From Aristolochia californica (taxonomy: Eukaryota > Streptophyta > Magnoliopsida > Piperales > Aristolochiaceae), in the NCBI GenBank assembly GCA_029961685.1, contig JARWKL010000016.1, forward strand, positions 4,403,207 through 4,467,206: a stretch of DNA of 64,000 nucleotides, in the 5' to 3' direction. A program made the position numbers and the translations under genes. Below are positions 1 to 12,700 of this stretch, piece after piece. The notes beneath the pieces were generated by a model. The model did no database searches. It was given only the letters and a program-made list of their open reading frames with translations, and was not told where the DNA came from. How positions within the stretch are numbered: the stretch's first letter is position 1; the number at the start of each line of letters is the position of its first letter.

Positions 1-1978
1 TGGTTATATCTACAGACTACAAATGTTGGCTTACCTAATTCTTTTCTTTCTTTTCTGGTATATGCCAACCAAAGAAGGTTCCTTTGGAATGAAGCAAATA
101 AAAAATTTAAACATCTCTCAGTGATTGGGAAAGTGGTTTGCATGCCTACTATGTGGTCCTAGAATTGGGACAATTAGATAAATGAGTCAGACACTTTCAA
201 CCAAATTTCTCTGGAGGTTTCGGAAAGATAAAGTAACTCTATGGAGAGAAACTCAAAGTAGCTAAATATCATACACAAATAACTCAATGTGCTAAATGCT
301 GTTACAAGAAACAATCAGTACTTCCTCCACACAATTTCCCATTGCATGCTTCTACTTTGTGGATGCAAATCAAGCCAAAAAGTATTCCTCCCCCTATATA
401 TCATGCTCGGTGAGACAATTAGAGATGGGCCAGTTGTTTGGAACAAAAATACCACTTCAGACACTTCCGCTTCTCATTTAGAATTTCTCATTCTGGTCAC
501 ATCTTACTCAAAAGTCTCCCAACTAACTCCTGATAGCCATTTAGAGTATAATTTAAAATTTCATAGAGCTTTGACAAATGATAACTCATAAGGCCCCCTT
601 TCTTTCTAGGTTAGGAAGCATTTATACAAAAACAGTTGAGAAGATTGTTCAATTTGGAAATGAATACCTCTAGTGCATACACAAAGCATCTTATAAGTCT
701 TCCCTCTTTCGTTATGATGGTTATCCCTTAAATCTTAATTGAGAACATTCACTTTTTTCTTTCTTTTGGGATAGTGGTCAGATGGGCACAGGCACACACA
801 TGCAGCTCCACCGATGACACTATCCATGATACTTGTTCCTGAGATCTTACAATAAGAAACCCCCAATGCAGCCATGGAGCCAAAAGTTCAATACACCTGT
901 GAACAATCATTTAATTCATTGTCTGCAATTCCCTAGGTTCGTCCTGCACCCCCGGAAGCTACAGACTTTTTTTGGCATGCTTCCAAAGGGAAGCTTATAA
1001 CTTACGATCGGTTGCTTAGAAAAGTTTTCTAGAGAGAACCAAAGATATATATTTTGTAATGAACAGAATAATTGGGATCACCTATTCCTTTGCAGACTTT
1101 TTTGATTTTAGACAACATGGTGAATTGTTAAAAACTTTGATGGCTTTTGTTACATTCCCCATGCTTTTTTGGATATTTCCAATAGTTCCGCTTTCCTATT
1201 TGTTAGATCAAGATAAAACATTAGTTATTGAGTTTACCTGTTTTTATTTGATGTTTGAAAGAAAATAATGAAATAGTTTTTAAGGAAAATGTATGATTGA
1301 CTGGCAGAATAGTTGAAAGAATTCTCCAAGTGCCTGCTCTTAGGGTAAAAAATTTCAGCATTTACAAGTCTACAGTAAGAGAAAATGGAGGGTAATGACA
1401 TGTCTTGTTGACTCCAAGCTAGGAATTGTCCAACAATGAATCCTACGCCCTGAGAATTGATTTTAGTTAAATTTTTATTGCAACACCAGAGGTAAGCCAG
1501 ATCTAGGTGACGGAGCTGGGGTTGTATAGAATAACTTGGGGAATTTTAGCCTTGTATACTCCACTTTGTAACTTTGAACTTTTGGCCTCCAAACTAGAGT
1601 TATCACCAAACCAAGTGCACAAGAATTTTGTGTCAGAGTTTTCTTAACATGCTAAAAAATCGTACTAACATAAAAAGAATCATTATGTTAATGTTAAACA
1701 AGTACTTGAGTAACAAGATTGTTCCATTTTCTGATCATGTCTAAAGTTTCCGAAACTAAAATGTTCTAAAACTGAATGTTACTTTTCAGGACAGGTTTCT
1801 GTACGGCATAGGGTTTCTAAGTATTCACCAAAATAAATAAATAAAGCCAATTGTAATTAATTAACAACTGCATTAACCGACATTTTTGTAGGCTCAAAAT
1901 CAAAATAATAAAACATACTATTTCCAAAAAAGGATCAAAATAAAATAAGTGATGAATTGAAATCAGAGAGATATTTAC
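1..1978 (-). other. Probable intron of the ZFPL1-like gene
   Basis: AT-rich DNA downstream of the coding exon ending at 1979, whose GT donor lies at 1978-1977. Short ORFs occur on both strands but none resembles a known protein or is bounded by convincing splice sites. No transposon with clear termini was recognised. It is most simply read as the interior of a long intron that continues past the left edge. Confidence 0.45.
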
Positions 1979-2789
1979 CACACATATTTGGTGCTCTGGA
2001 AAACAGATGCATTCCCCACAAACTGGAACTTTGTGCACAAAGCAGTAAAGTTTAGTTGCCTGAAAATACAAGATCCCAGAATTACTGATAGAAAAGGTAA
2101 AAACAACAATACGATATTTGAATTATAAGAATTCAAGATTTCTCGATTATGTCAAAGCATTCTTCTGAAAGATAGTGAAAACATCGGAGTACCCAAGCTG
2201 GTCATGTCGGAAAGATATCCTAATTTACACTGTTAACTCTTTACGAAGTCGATCTCGTTGGTAGAGACCAGATGGCAACCACACACAAGAATCCACGTAC
2301 ACCTTATTAAGTGAAAAATTCGTAAGCGGCTCAAAATGACAGAGAAGTGTACAATTAACCACGAAATATAAAAGACGCAAATAATCGGCTATCCTCAATT
2401 CAAAGTAACAAAATGAGTCGAACAAACGAAATCCATGAAGAGAGAAATTGAGACAGAAATTAAAACCGGCGAGCAAATTAGCACAAGCAATTTTGGAAAA
2501 AAGGATAATGCCGCGATAGTAGTTAACAAAAGATGTAGCCGAACAAACTTGTATCGGAGCATTGCCCAAAAGCAGTGCTCCTGAGAAGGCCTTTATTTTT
2601 TCTCACATCAATTTCGTTGATCCAAAGCTCCTAGAACATTTACAGTCAATTTCTAACTCAAGTCCGATAAATTTCAAAAATTTGAGGTCTTGCTAATATT
2701 CAAATTGGACGAATTTTATCCGTCAATAAGCAAAATTTCACGTGAGACAGAGTTAATGAGAATACTTTGCGACATTTGCAGACCACCAT
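1979..2789 (-). CDS. ZFPL1-like RING/B-box zinc-finger protein, 5' part (first two coding exons)
   Basis: This is a partial gene. Coding exon 1 is 2766-2789, starting at an ATG on the minus strand and encoding MVVCKCRK, followed by a GT donor. Coding exon 2 is 1979-2059, after a TTTTCAG acceptor, and encodes a Cys/His-rich segment that includes KLYCFVHKVPVCGEC and FPEHQICV. The exon junction is in phase. The joined start resembles plant relatives of zinc finger protein-like 1, a Golgi-associated protein in animals with an N-terminal B-box-like motif, a RING and a C-terminal membrane anchor. The expected next segment, starting V-R-T-Y-S-E-W, was not found between 1 and 1978, so exon 3 and the rest probably lie beyond the left edge after an intron of more than 1.9 kb. 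The gene is head to head with BUB3, with ATGs about 0.94 kb apart. Family assignment is from remembered similarity; function in plants is inference. Confidence 0.72.
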
Positions 2790-3729
2790 CGCATCGGCCG
2801 GGAAACCCCGTCCACGAGCAACCGAGAGGGGATCGAGAGATTTAGATCCGTCGTGAGGTAAGAGCGTGGAGGAGAGAGAATAGACTGCCCCGTCTCTGCC
2901 GGTGAAATGAGAATCCCTACTGGCCTCCCAACGTGTCTTGGCATGCCGTCTCAAGCTGTTGTTCTTCGACAGGGAAGAAATCGAGAGTCACTCGCGGGGG
3001 GTGGCGTGGGACCCTGTCCCACTTGCTGTCGACTAGTGGGACCCATGCTCTCGAAATATTTTAGCCTTTTTTAGATTAATACGTTTTTGTGTTTTTTGGA
3101 GGGGCTCGGGTAGGCTTAAAAAAATAATTGCACAATAATGAAGCAATTAATAAACATGTTTGCTAGCTAAAAATTATATATATACCCATCAAATTAGATA
3201 TATTTGACCAAATTATTTGGTACAAAATGGTTATTTCAACCGTCTTGATCGGACCATTGAGATAGCCGTGGATCAAATAGTTGAGATAGCCATTTTGTAT
3301 TTTTCGCAGTCTTCTTGCCTAATTGTGGGTGGTTATATTTGCCTAAATGGGGCTTCAAATGCAATTTGAGGATAATTTTAGATGGATTTAAAGTCGTGTT
3401 CAAATTGATGTATGAGAACCCGTCGTGCCCAAGACTGGTTCCGTTTCAATTTGGTAACAAACTAGCGAGCGACGGGCGACAATGAAAGTTAAAAAATCAG
3501 GACAGGACCCCGTGAGTCCGTGACTGCGCTCCCTCTCGCCATTGGGGTTGAGCGTTGTGTAATTCAAACTTCAAACGGCCCACTTTACTGTCGGATCTGA
3601 TCTCCTCTGGGCCGTTTCTCAAAATTCAAAAAACTCTCCGCCATATTCTCAGTTGTTGCTTCCGCAGACAGCAATTCTGTAACTTTTCTCCATCTGAAAG
3701 CCCTAAGCTTGAGCTTTCGCTTAACCGCC
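2790..3729. promoter_or_regulatory. Shared head-to-head promoter region, ZFPL1-like / BUB3
   Basis: A 940-bp interval separates the two divergent start codons (minus-strand ATG at 2789, plus-strand ATG at 3730). It must contain both 5' UTRs and both core promoters. Composition is mixed: GC-richer edges at about 2790-3040 and 3420-3730, and an AT-rich centre at about 3060-3420. No single strong TATA box could be assigned to either gene, which suits constitutively expressed genes. Co-regulation is possible but not shown. Confidence 0.45.
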
Positions 3730-6700
3730 ATGACTGCGATTCCTCCTCCCGCTCCGGGTAGAGAGCTTGCGAAGCCTCCATCCGATGGTATCTCTAATCT
3801 CCGCTTCTCCAATCACAGCGACCATCTCCTCGTTTCGTCCTGGGATAAGGTTTTCCGCCAACTTTTTCTCAACAAAATCTATACAAGCCTGATTAGTGAT
3901 TCCATTGTCTCTAATCCTTTTTTTTGTTATTATTTTAATAGAGTGTTCGACTGTATGATGCGAGTGCAAATGTGTTGAAGGGCCAGTTTTTGCATGGAGG
4001 TCCTGTGCTGGATTGCTGTTTCCATGATGATTCTTCCGGTTTTAGTGCTAGTGCGGATCATACGGTGCGGAGGTCAGGCAAATTGTGCCCTTGCTCTTTT
4101 TTGTCTTTTTGCGTTTTGATCACTGGGACTTTATTTGGGTATAGGTTAACGTTACCTTTTTGGCCGGTTATGGTTGGATTTTGTTGCTCAATTTGCATTC
4201 ATCATTAGCTGTTCATTGTTTGGAGATGTTGTGGTTCGGTCTTAAACTATTCTTCGACTGATTGCAGCTACACTTGCCATTTCTGTAGAGATTCGGCTTG
4301 TGGAAGCTTCACTTAAGATAATTTCGATATATTTCCTTTTAAATTAATTGCAGTTTAGTTTCTACTCCGATTTTAGGTGGAACTTCGACTTTTAAACCGC
4401 TTGAATTATTTTCAGATGATGTTTTTCTAATTTTTGCACATTGATTTCGAAACACCAAATCTTCTTCAACAAATAAAAAGATCATGTGTTCCACTCCTTT
4501 CTGGTGCTTCGAAAATTATAATTTATTATCAACTAATTGAGTGAGAATTTGGTTGTATACTTAACTGGAGAATGGACCTGTTTCAAGTCCCCGAGCTGCA
4601 CTAAATCTATTAATGATTGCATAAGGTGGTGGTTTTGTACTTCAACATTCTGCCAAGGGTAACAAGTAAAAAAGAAAATATTTCTACTAAAGGCAACATA
4701 AATGCCTACCTTTCTAACTTTATTTGTACATGCATTGAAGCTGTCAGAAGTGGCTTTTGGTCTATCTGTAAGCTGGGTTTGGAACTAGCTTAAAGTGTAA
4801 TGGGAGTCCTGTTTTGTGCTTGCACTCTCTGGTAGCATTCACTTTGTTTGTCTACTACTAGGATAATTGCAATTTTAATTGGCTGTGAATAAAATCACTG
4901 AGAACTGTGTAATAATTTGGTCACGTGGTCGATGCAATTAGACAGTGAGACTCAGTTCTATAGTTACTGGATATTGGCATGTCAAGTACAAAATTTGGTA
5001 TAGATATTCACGTAAAATTATGTAACCTACCAAGATGATGAATTGTAGACGAAGAATTTTTCCTGATTAAGCTTAACAGCACGTCTAAGTATATGGCTAT
5101 CAGATGTTTTAGGGAAGAAGAATGCTATTCAAAACTATATTCTATGTCTCCCCTCTCTCAAACTAAAAATCTGGAATTTGCATGAATTTTACCCTAGAAG
5201 CTTGGAAATCATAGAAATGCCTTAATTCTGAAAAAGTAAAACAATCTCATGTATTTGGGTTCTCGTTTGACAAATTCCATTGCAGTTGTGAAGTGATCCA
5301 CAACCTAAATTTTCTTTTTTTTTTTACTCCTAGCTTGTGCTTTTGATTTCATGCCTTTCTTTAGTGTACAATAACAGGTTTGATTGGGCTTCTACTGATT
5401 GTTGGACTTTGCAAACTATCCACATAGTTGGATCCACAATAAGGGCCTCCACAGTTTGGGGTATTGTGTATGTGTAGCTAACATTGTTGTCTGTGTTACT
5501 ACTTATAAAAAAAAATTGGTTGGGCTTTTCTACTCTAAACTTGACCTCTTGAGTTGGATAACTTTCACTAGAGACAAGTAGTGTATGTTGCCATTCCATT
5601 CAGAAAAATCTTTACCTTTCTTTGACTCTCAAAGGAATATCACTAACTTTATAGGTCCTTAACAAATGACATATGAATCTTTCCTACCCTGGAATTCCTA
5701 CAAGATAGAACCCTCCCATTCACAGACCTTGTATCTAGGGGTGGCATCGAACTGAGCCAGTTCGCAAGCGGCTTGAGCTCGGCTCGGTTTGATTCAGTTT
5801 ATCTAGATCTCGAACAGAGTTTGAGATCCAGATGAGGCTCGTTTAAGTTAACAAGCTGAACTTGACTGAACCATGGTTCGGTTTGAAAGCTCGTGAGCGG
5901 GCTCATTAACTTAACGAGTGGCCCTGGAGGTGGGAGCAGGGAGCGGGAGTCATCTTCAACTCTTCGAGTTCAAGACAACTCTTCGTCGTCGATGGCGGAG
6001 CTAGGGCAGGAAGAATCGCAGTCGTTGAGTAGAGGATGACACAGGTGAAAGAAGAGGAATCGTTGGAGCTTCCATTGGAGTCCCTCAACTCGATGGTGTT
6101 GGAATGGGAAGAAGACGAAGAATTGGAGGAAGCTAAGAGAGTCTGAACCATGTCGAGACGTGGAGAAATATGGAGGGGTAAGAGCTGACCCTCTTAGAAG
6201 AGCTCATCTGCGGGGCAGAGATGTGAAGGTTTCTTGGACGTCGGGGAGAAGGAGATGGTGAACTCGAAGTCGGAAGAAGAGGAGGGAGAAGAAGTGGTGG
6301 AGGAGAGGGAGAAGTGATTGAGGCTTGGATCTATGTTGTCGATGGATTTAGCCATCTTCTTCACCTTTTCCTCATTCAAGTTCCATGGGAAAAGAGAAGA
6401 ATCAGATGAAGAGAGTAGAGAAACATATTCTGAATTCGAGATCATGTGCTGTCACGAGCCTTGTTCCGTATTTAAACCATTTTGGCTGACTCGAGATTCA
6501 GGTGACTCAACATAACAGAGACGATGGATTAGAGATACGGATAATAAATCGAGTTCCATGTGTAACATGCCGGAGCATCGGGCCCACCAAACTTGTTGGC
6601 CTAGTTCATTTCAGACCCTTCTCCAACAAAGAACCTTCACGTGATGAAATGACGACTCTGATGCTCAAAATTGCTCGGGAATTTTTTATAAACTGGTTTT

Positions 6701-9700
6701 AGGTACAAATTGGTAAAGAAAATGCATGATGTTGGATGCAGCTGCAATTTGTAGTTCCTCTTATTGTTTGAGTTACTTTCCTAATGCTAACTCCACTCAA
6801 GTTTTTTAGAAGAACAGATTGGTAGCGTTTCAAAACTGCTGCTGTATGAATCTATGCTCCAAGAAAAAACGAAAATAGGCATGCGATTCAGTCATCCAAA
6901 ACCATTTTCTTAAACTTTTTCTCTATCTCAATGATTTGGTTTTCCAGTCCTTGAATCAAAACAATCTAATTGAGTACTAATGGACAAAACTAGCATTGCT
7001 TTTCAAAGGAATGTTTTTGTGTTTGATTATTAAATAAAGCTTATGCATAATTATGCAGCTTTTAATTTTATGCATAGTGTATAGATAATTTTATGCAGGG
7101 TTAATATATAGAGGTTATGCCCAATTTTAAGTAGAGGTTATGCCCAATTTTATGTAAAATGTATGCATAATTTTATATACAATTTATTTGACATGTATTT
7201 TATTCAAAGTTTCAAATATAGTTTGGAGCTCGAACTCGGTTCAAATTATTGGGCTCGAGCTCTATTACAATTTTAGGCTCGAGGCTAGGCTCTGCTCGAG
7301 CTCAAGTTCGAAATATTTAAATCAAGTCCGACTCGAACATAGGCAGGTTCGGACTCGGCTCGATTCAATGCCACCCCTACCTGTATCTGACACAGACAGC
7401 TGTCTATATGGAAATTTTTCATCTCCCTTTGACTCTTTTGGAATTCATACAGGATAGAACCCTCCCATTCACAGACCCTGTATATGACACAATAGTTGTC
7501 TGTATGAAAATTCTTCATCTCCCTTTGCTCTTGAAAGATGCATATTGTATGATCCCATCAAGATTTAAAGGCAACAATTTCAGAAATTCAAAGGGCATCT
7601 TCTTTCAATACTTGTAAATACTTGGAAAGAAGTAATATATCCTTCCTCATCCAAACAAAGAAGTTTACACTTGTAGAAAATCACAGCATATGGGACGTCA
7701 CATTGCCATTTAATTCTGGTGTCTTTAAGGTAGACTTGGTTTAAAAGAAGATATGCAACTAACTAGGTAATCAGCACCTCTACCTGCTCTCTGTTAGTCT
7801 CTACATTGGTTAGTAGGATGCAAATATCGGTTCTTTCTCTCCATATCATCTCAATTCATTTTTAGGCCATTATTTTTAAAAGCATAGGTCAACTCAAGAT
7901 AGAGTTCTCCCGATATATTTATTTTCTTCTTTGCATTTCTAATTGTTGAATTTATGGAAAAGAAAAATACTTCATTGACTTATTATAATTAGAGTACATG
8001 AACCTCTATTTATAATAGAGGAAGGTAGTAGAGTCCAATTACAATAAAACTACATTTGTCACAATTACACCTAAACTCTAACACTTAAAAATAAGTCCTA
8101 TCATAATTAAATAACCCACAATAAATAGAAGATTAACCTGACTAAAACTCTTTTAAACTGAAACTCTTCTGTGGCACGTGATCATGATAAGGATGCCAGC
8201 TCGTGGCTATCTTTGTGGGTACCACTTGTTCTTCCAATTTATGTGATAAGGATGTCATCTTGTGGTTATCATGGTGGGTCCCACTTCTTATGTGTTTGGG
8301 CCCATCTTATACCACTCTTAGGTATGTGGGTCTTCCTTGGTCATGTGGGTTTGGGCCCATCTTCCAATACATGCTCTACCTTAGATATGTGGGTCTTCCT
8401 TGGTCGTGTGGCCCATCTTACAACATTATTAGATATGTGGGCTTTCCTTGGTCATGTGGGCTGGAGCCCATCTTCCAACACTAATTATTTATCAAGGACA
8501 AGATTAAGTTGTTAATATGTAATGCTATCTATTCTATTTTAGCCAATTGCCCTTCAATGTGTCTTGGACAGGTTGGGCATTTTGTATTTTAGATGAGATT
8601 CTTGTTAGTTTACCCTTTCGACTTAAACAGATGAAATTGTTGGCACATTTCTGTCCTTTCTTTGTGCTTTTTCCCGGAATATTTAATACTTTTTGGAAGA
8701 ATGCAGCTTCAAGTCCAACCAACTTTTGACTGTACCCAAATAAGAAAGGTAGACTCGCGGGAGAGAATTGAATTTAAGCCAATAGAATGGCTGAACAGAA
8801 AATGGATGCACCTCATTTACATGGATATAATTCCACATTCTCTTTTCCCTTTTTGTGTTAATCTTATCTTTCTTTTTTTTTAATTAAAAGCAAGTTATTT
8901 CTTCTTGATGTGCACTTAATTTTTGTAAGTTTTTCTAGATCCATCACACTAAAAAAGATTGCATTTCATTTCAAAAAAAAAAGATTGCATTTAACTCACA
9001 TGGTAACACACTGTGGTTGCTGTTATATATCATAACTGTCTCATTATCTTTCCCTTTCATCTGAGTTAGATTTTTTAAGTCTCATTGCTTTGCTGGCTCT
9101 GTCATAGTTTTAACACTTTCCTTTCACTGTTTATTTCAGGTATGTTTTCAGCTCCGGCAAGGAGGATATTTTAGGAAAGCACGATGCTCCTGTTCGTTGT
9201 GTTGAATATTCTTATGCAGCAGGTTGGTTTGTTGGCTAGTGACTAATTTTTTATTTTTCTCTTTTGTATTTATCATAATTTTATTAGTGACTTGGTGCGA
9301 ATTTTGTATTTTGTGACTTTCACTCTGTATAGTTCTTTCTTGCTTTGGTTTTTACAGAAAACTTGAAGTTGTTTTAGTTTTGAAAGGGTCAGAATTGTGT
9401 TTTTCCTTTTTTTCTTTTTTAAATGGTGCTTTTCAAGTAAGCCTAATGGCAAAGAGGAAACACAATCAAGGAGGACTCCTTACAATGAAGCTCTTACTTA
9501 GTTTATGCTGTTAGTATTGTTATCAAGGTTTGTGTATGTCTCAAATGTTGTAGGTTTTATGTCTCAAATTTTGTTGAATCTTCAATGATGATGCAGCAAT
9601 ATACTCTGTATCTCAAATTTTGTTGAATCTTCAATGGTGATGCAGCATTATACTCTATTAGTGCTAATTAAATAGCAACAGCATGATACTGGGTAAACAG

Positions 9701-12700
9701 TCCAGAGTTGTCTGATCATGTGGCAGAGCTACAAGATTGTGGGATATCTTTTGGCAAAATACCCACATGGACAATCCTTCTTGCATAGTGTACTCAATAT
9801 ATTTCTTAGTTGTTCTCAAATATCTGGGTTTTCCAAATGGTATGAAATTTGTAGATACTCTATTTGCTTTTAATACGTGTTGTTAGATATATGTTAGGAA
9901 TTCAAATTCTTTATAGTGTTAAAGTGTGCTAATTTGGAAGTATGGAGTTGGAAATAGTGTGCCTAGGGCAGAAGAGCAAAGTTCAGTGGACTGGGTATTT
10001 TTGCATAGTATGCCAGAGGTCTGGCGTAAATTTACTTAGATGGGAAAGGACCAGTTCTATGTTCATATGTCTTGGTCATCAAATAAGTGGAGATTCTCAA
10101 AAAGTTTTTTTGGGAATAATGATTCTTACAAAGTTTTAGTTGAGACTTATTGTTGGGACTAAGCATTAATCATGTGATTTCGTTCAAAATGATGAGAACA
10201 AGTTATTGCATTAATTATTTTTCCTTAATGTCATAATCAATGATGATGAAGTAAAAATAAAGGCTAAACAACACAACAAAAGAAAAAATCATAACTTATC
10301 TTGGGAAAAAATATTATCCCAAAAGATATCATAGTCTATCTTGCATTCAATTTTGCTTACACAAGTGATGGTGCTGCACATTTGAACTCTGTTATATCTT
10401 TAATTTGTTTTTGTATTTGGAGGCATCTTTATTTTTCTTTATTGTTGTGTTAGGGCAAGTGATCACTGGCAGTTGGGACAAGACATTAAAATGTTGGGAT
10501 CCAAGAGGTGCAAGTGGCCAGGAACGTACACTAGTTGGTACCTACCCCCAACCTGAGCGTGTTTATTCTTTATCTCTGGTGGGAAATCGTTTAGTTGTGG
10601 CAACTGCTGGAAGGCATGTGAATGTCTATGATCTACGTAACATGTCTCAACCTGAACAAAGAAGGGAGTCTTCTCTGAAATATCAAACTCGATGTGTGCG
10701 TTGCTATCCTAATGGAACAGGTGATTAACTATTTTTTTATTTATTTAAGGAGATTTGGTTATTTGTTTTCTCTTCAAGTGGTTGTGAATAGTTTCAAATT
10801 TGGTAGTTTGCTGATGTTTAGTAGCACTACCTTTATATTCTTGTTATAGTTTTTCTCTTAACTTGGGGTTGTTAGTTCCCTAGCTGGAAGATGCATCCCA
10901 AGAGAAAGGTGAATGGCACTTCAATGGGCAAATAACCTGAAACACAAAAATGTAATTTACCTATAATGCATAAATGATTGTCACCAATGGCCGGACTTGG
11001 TGCCTCTGGGGCTGTGATTTTACCACCCCAGTGGGTGAGATTTGAAGCTGCTGCAACTGTGACATCTCAGCCCAACCAGAACTTTGAAGCAGTAGCATGG
11101 GTGAAGAGGATGGAGAGGATTGAAAACATACCTTAAGGACCAAGTTTGCACTTCAGATCTATAGGGAAAACAGAAATCCAACAAATTGGAGCTTCAAATG
11201 GACTCAAACCTAGAAAGAATTGTTGTAATTTATCCAAGGGTTTGTCAATCTAAACTAAACTCTAAAGGAATTGAGATTGGAGAGGAAAAGGCAGCAAATA
11301 CCATTCGAAATTTGTAAAACTGGGAAGTGTGGGAGAGGTTTTAGATAGGTATTAAACCTGACAACCTCCTATTCCCTTACAAAATGCCACTTTGCCCGTC
11401 GCTTGAGTATCTCCTCTAAAATTCCAATGATGCCCCTTTTAACTTAAGAATTAAAGACAAATGACTAAAATACCCTTCTTTTTCAGGAATTTTACCCCTT
11501 CCACTTATTGGCTTAATATAAAGATATAGATTTGAATATTTGATGTCTGAGAAGGCACCTTGTTAACAATACGATAAGATCTTCTGGAGTTTACGTTTTG
11601 AAGCTCATCTTCTCATATTCTTTTTCATGTTTTTCAAACTGTTCAAGTTTTTCCTTTCTTTTCTTTATTTTTATTTTTTTTTTACATTTTGTGTCCCATC
11701 AGTTGCACCTTAATTACCTTTGGGACTGCATCAGAGAGTCTCTGAAAAAGTTGCAACTTTTTCTTAAAATATTCAGCTAATGACTCATGCCTGAAAACCT
11801 CTTGGAAGATGACTACATAACTGAAAGAAGTTTCCAGCTAGATATGAACTCACAGTAACAAGGCGCTCCCTGGCAATATGTTTCTAATACCCAGGTTTAC
11901 AGGAAATGGCAGTGTCAGGGCCTTGCTATCACTTGTTTTGTGTGCTCATGTATGCCAATGTGTTTCTGGTAGTTTCTTTTCTACAAGGAACAGGAATGAG
12001 AGTTTTCAATATGAAATCTCTTTTACAGCTTGTCCTAGTGAGCTTTTTTTTTTTTTTTTTTTACAATTTTATTTTATTTTTTTTACTTATTTTAAAAGTT
12101 ATTTACCTTGTCTTAGTACGTTGTCTACCAATTTGCTGAAACATCAAATTAGTGCAAACATGCTTGCCTGAGGTTTAGACTGCACTTAAGCCACTACTCT
12201 TCCTGTCTTTGTATGGGTTTCTATGATTGCTTTGTCACATCATTGAGAATTTCATTTGGCTATAATAATTTATAATTCATTACTCTTTGACAGAATAAAT
12301 ATCATGAAGCTCTAACACACTAATGTGGAGGAGGGCAATTACAACTATACCCCTAGACAACCTAATAACCAAAATACCCCTGATGAACAAACCATATATC
12401 TCAACAGCAGACAGTAGTACATTGAATGGAATTTTGGAACTTGGGGATTGTCTAATTATCAAAAAAAAAAAAAAAGGAAAATAACCAGAAGCAGCATGAT
12501 GTGCACCTATAATTATACTGGCTTTTGAGTTTTTACTGTAATCAGTTTCCGTTGAAAAATAAGACTTTCTACTCATCTGCAGTGTTTAGTGCTATATGCT
12601 TTGTGTATTATAACTATACTGTCTTTTCCAGATTCTGGAGGATCTGATGCATCTTATGTTGGGTACCTACAGGTTTTGCTCTCAGTTCTGTAGAAGGTCG

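Larger units (their letters stand above)
5691..7532. repeat. Local tandem duplication split by the hAT insertion
   Basis: A unit of about 90 bp containing GATAGAACCCTCCCATTCAC occurs twice. The first copy starts near 5691, is interrupted at 5736 by the hAT element, and resumes at 7381 through CATCTCCCTTTGACTC (about 7439). The second, uninterrupted copy runs from about 7440 to 7532. At the corresponding point the second copy reads ACAGACCCTGTATATGACAC, with a single target site. The duplication therefore preserves an empty-site reference next to the filled one. Confidence 0.78.

Noticed and set aside
10870..11560. Possible LTR fragment in BUB3 intron 4
   Set aside because: The texture is LTR-like, but no TG...CA ends, target duplication or second copy was found in the window.
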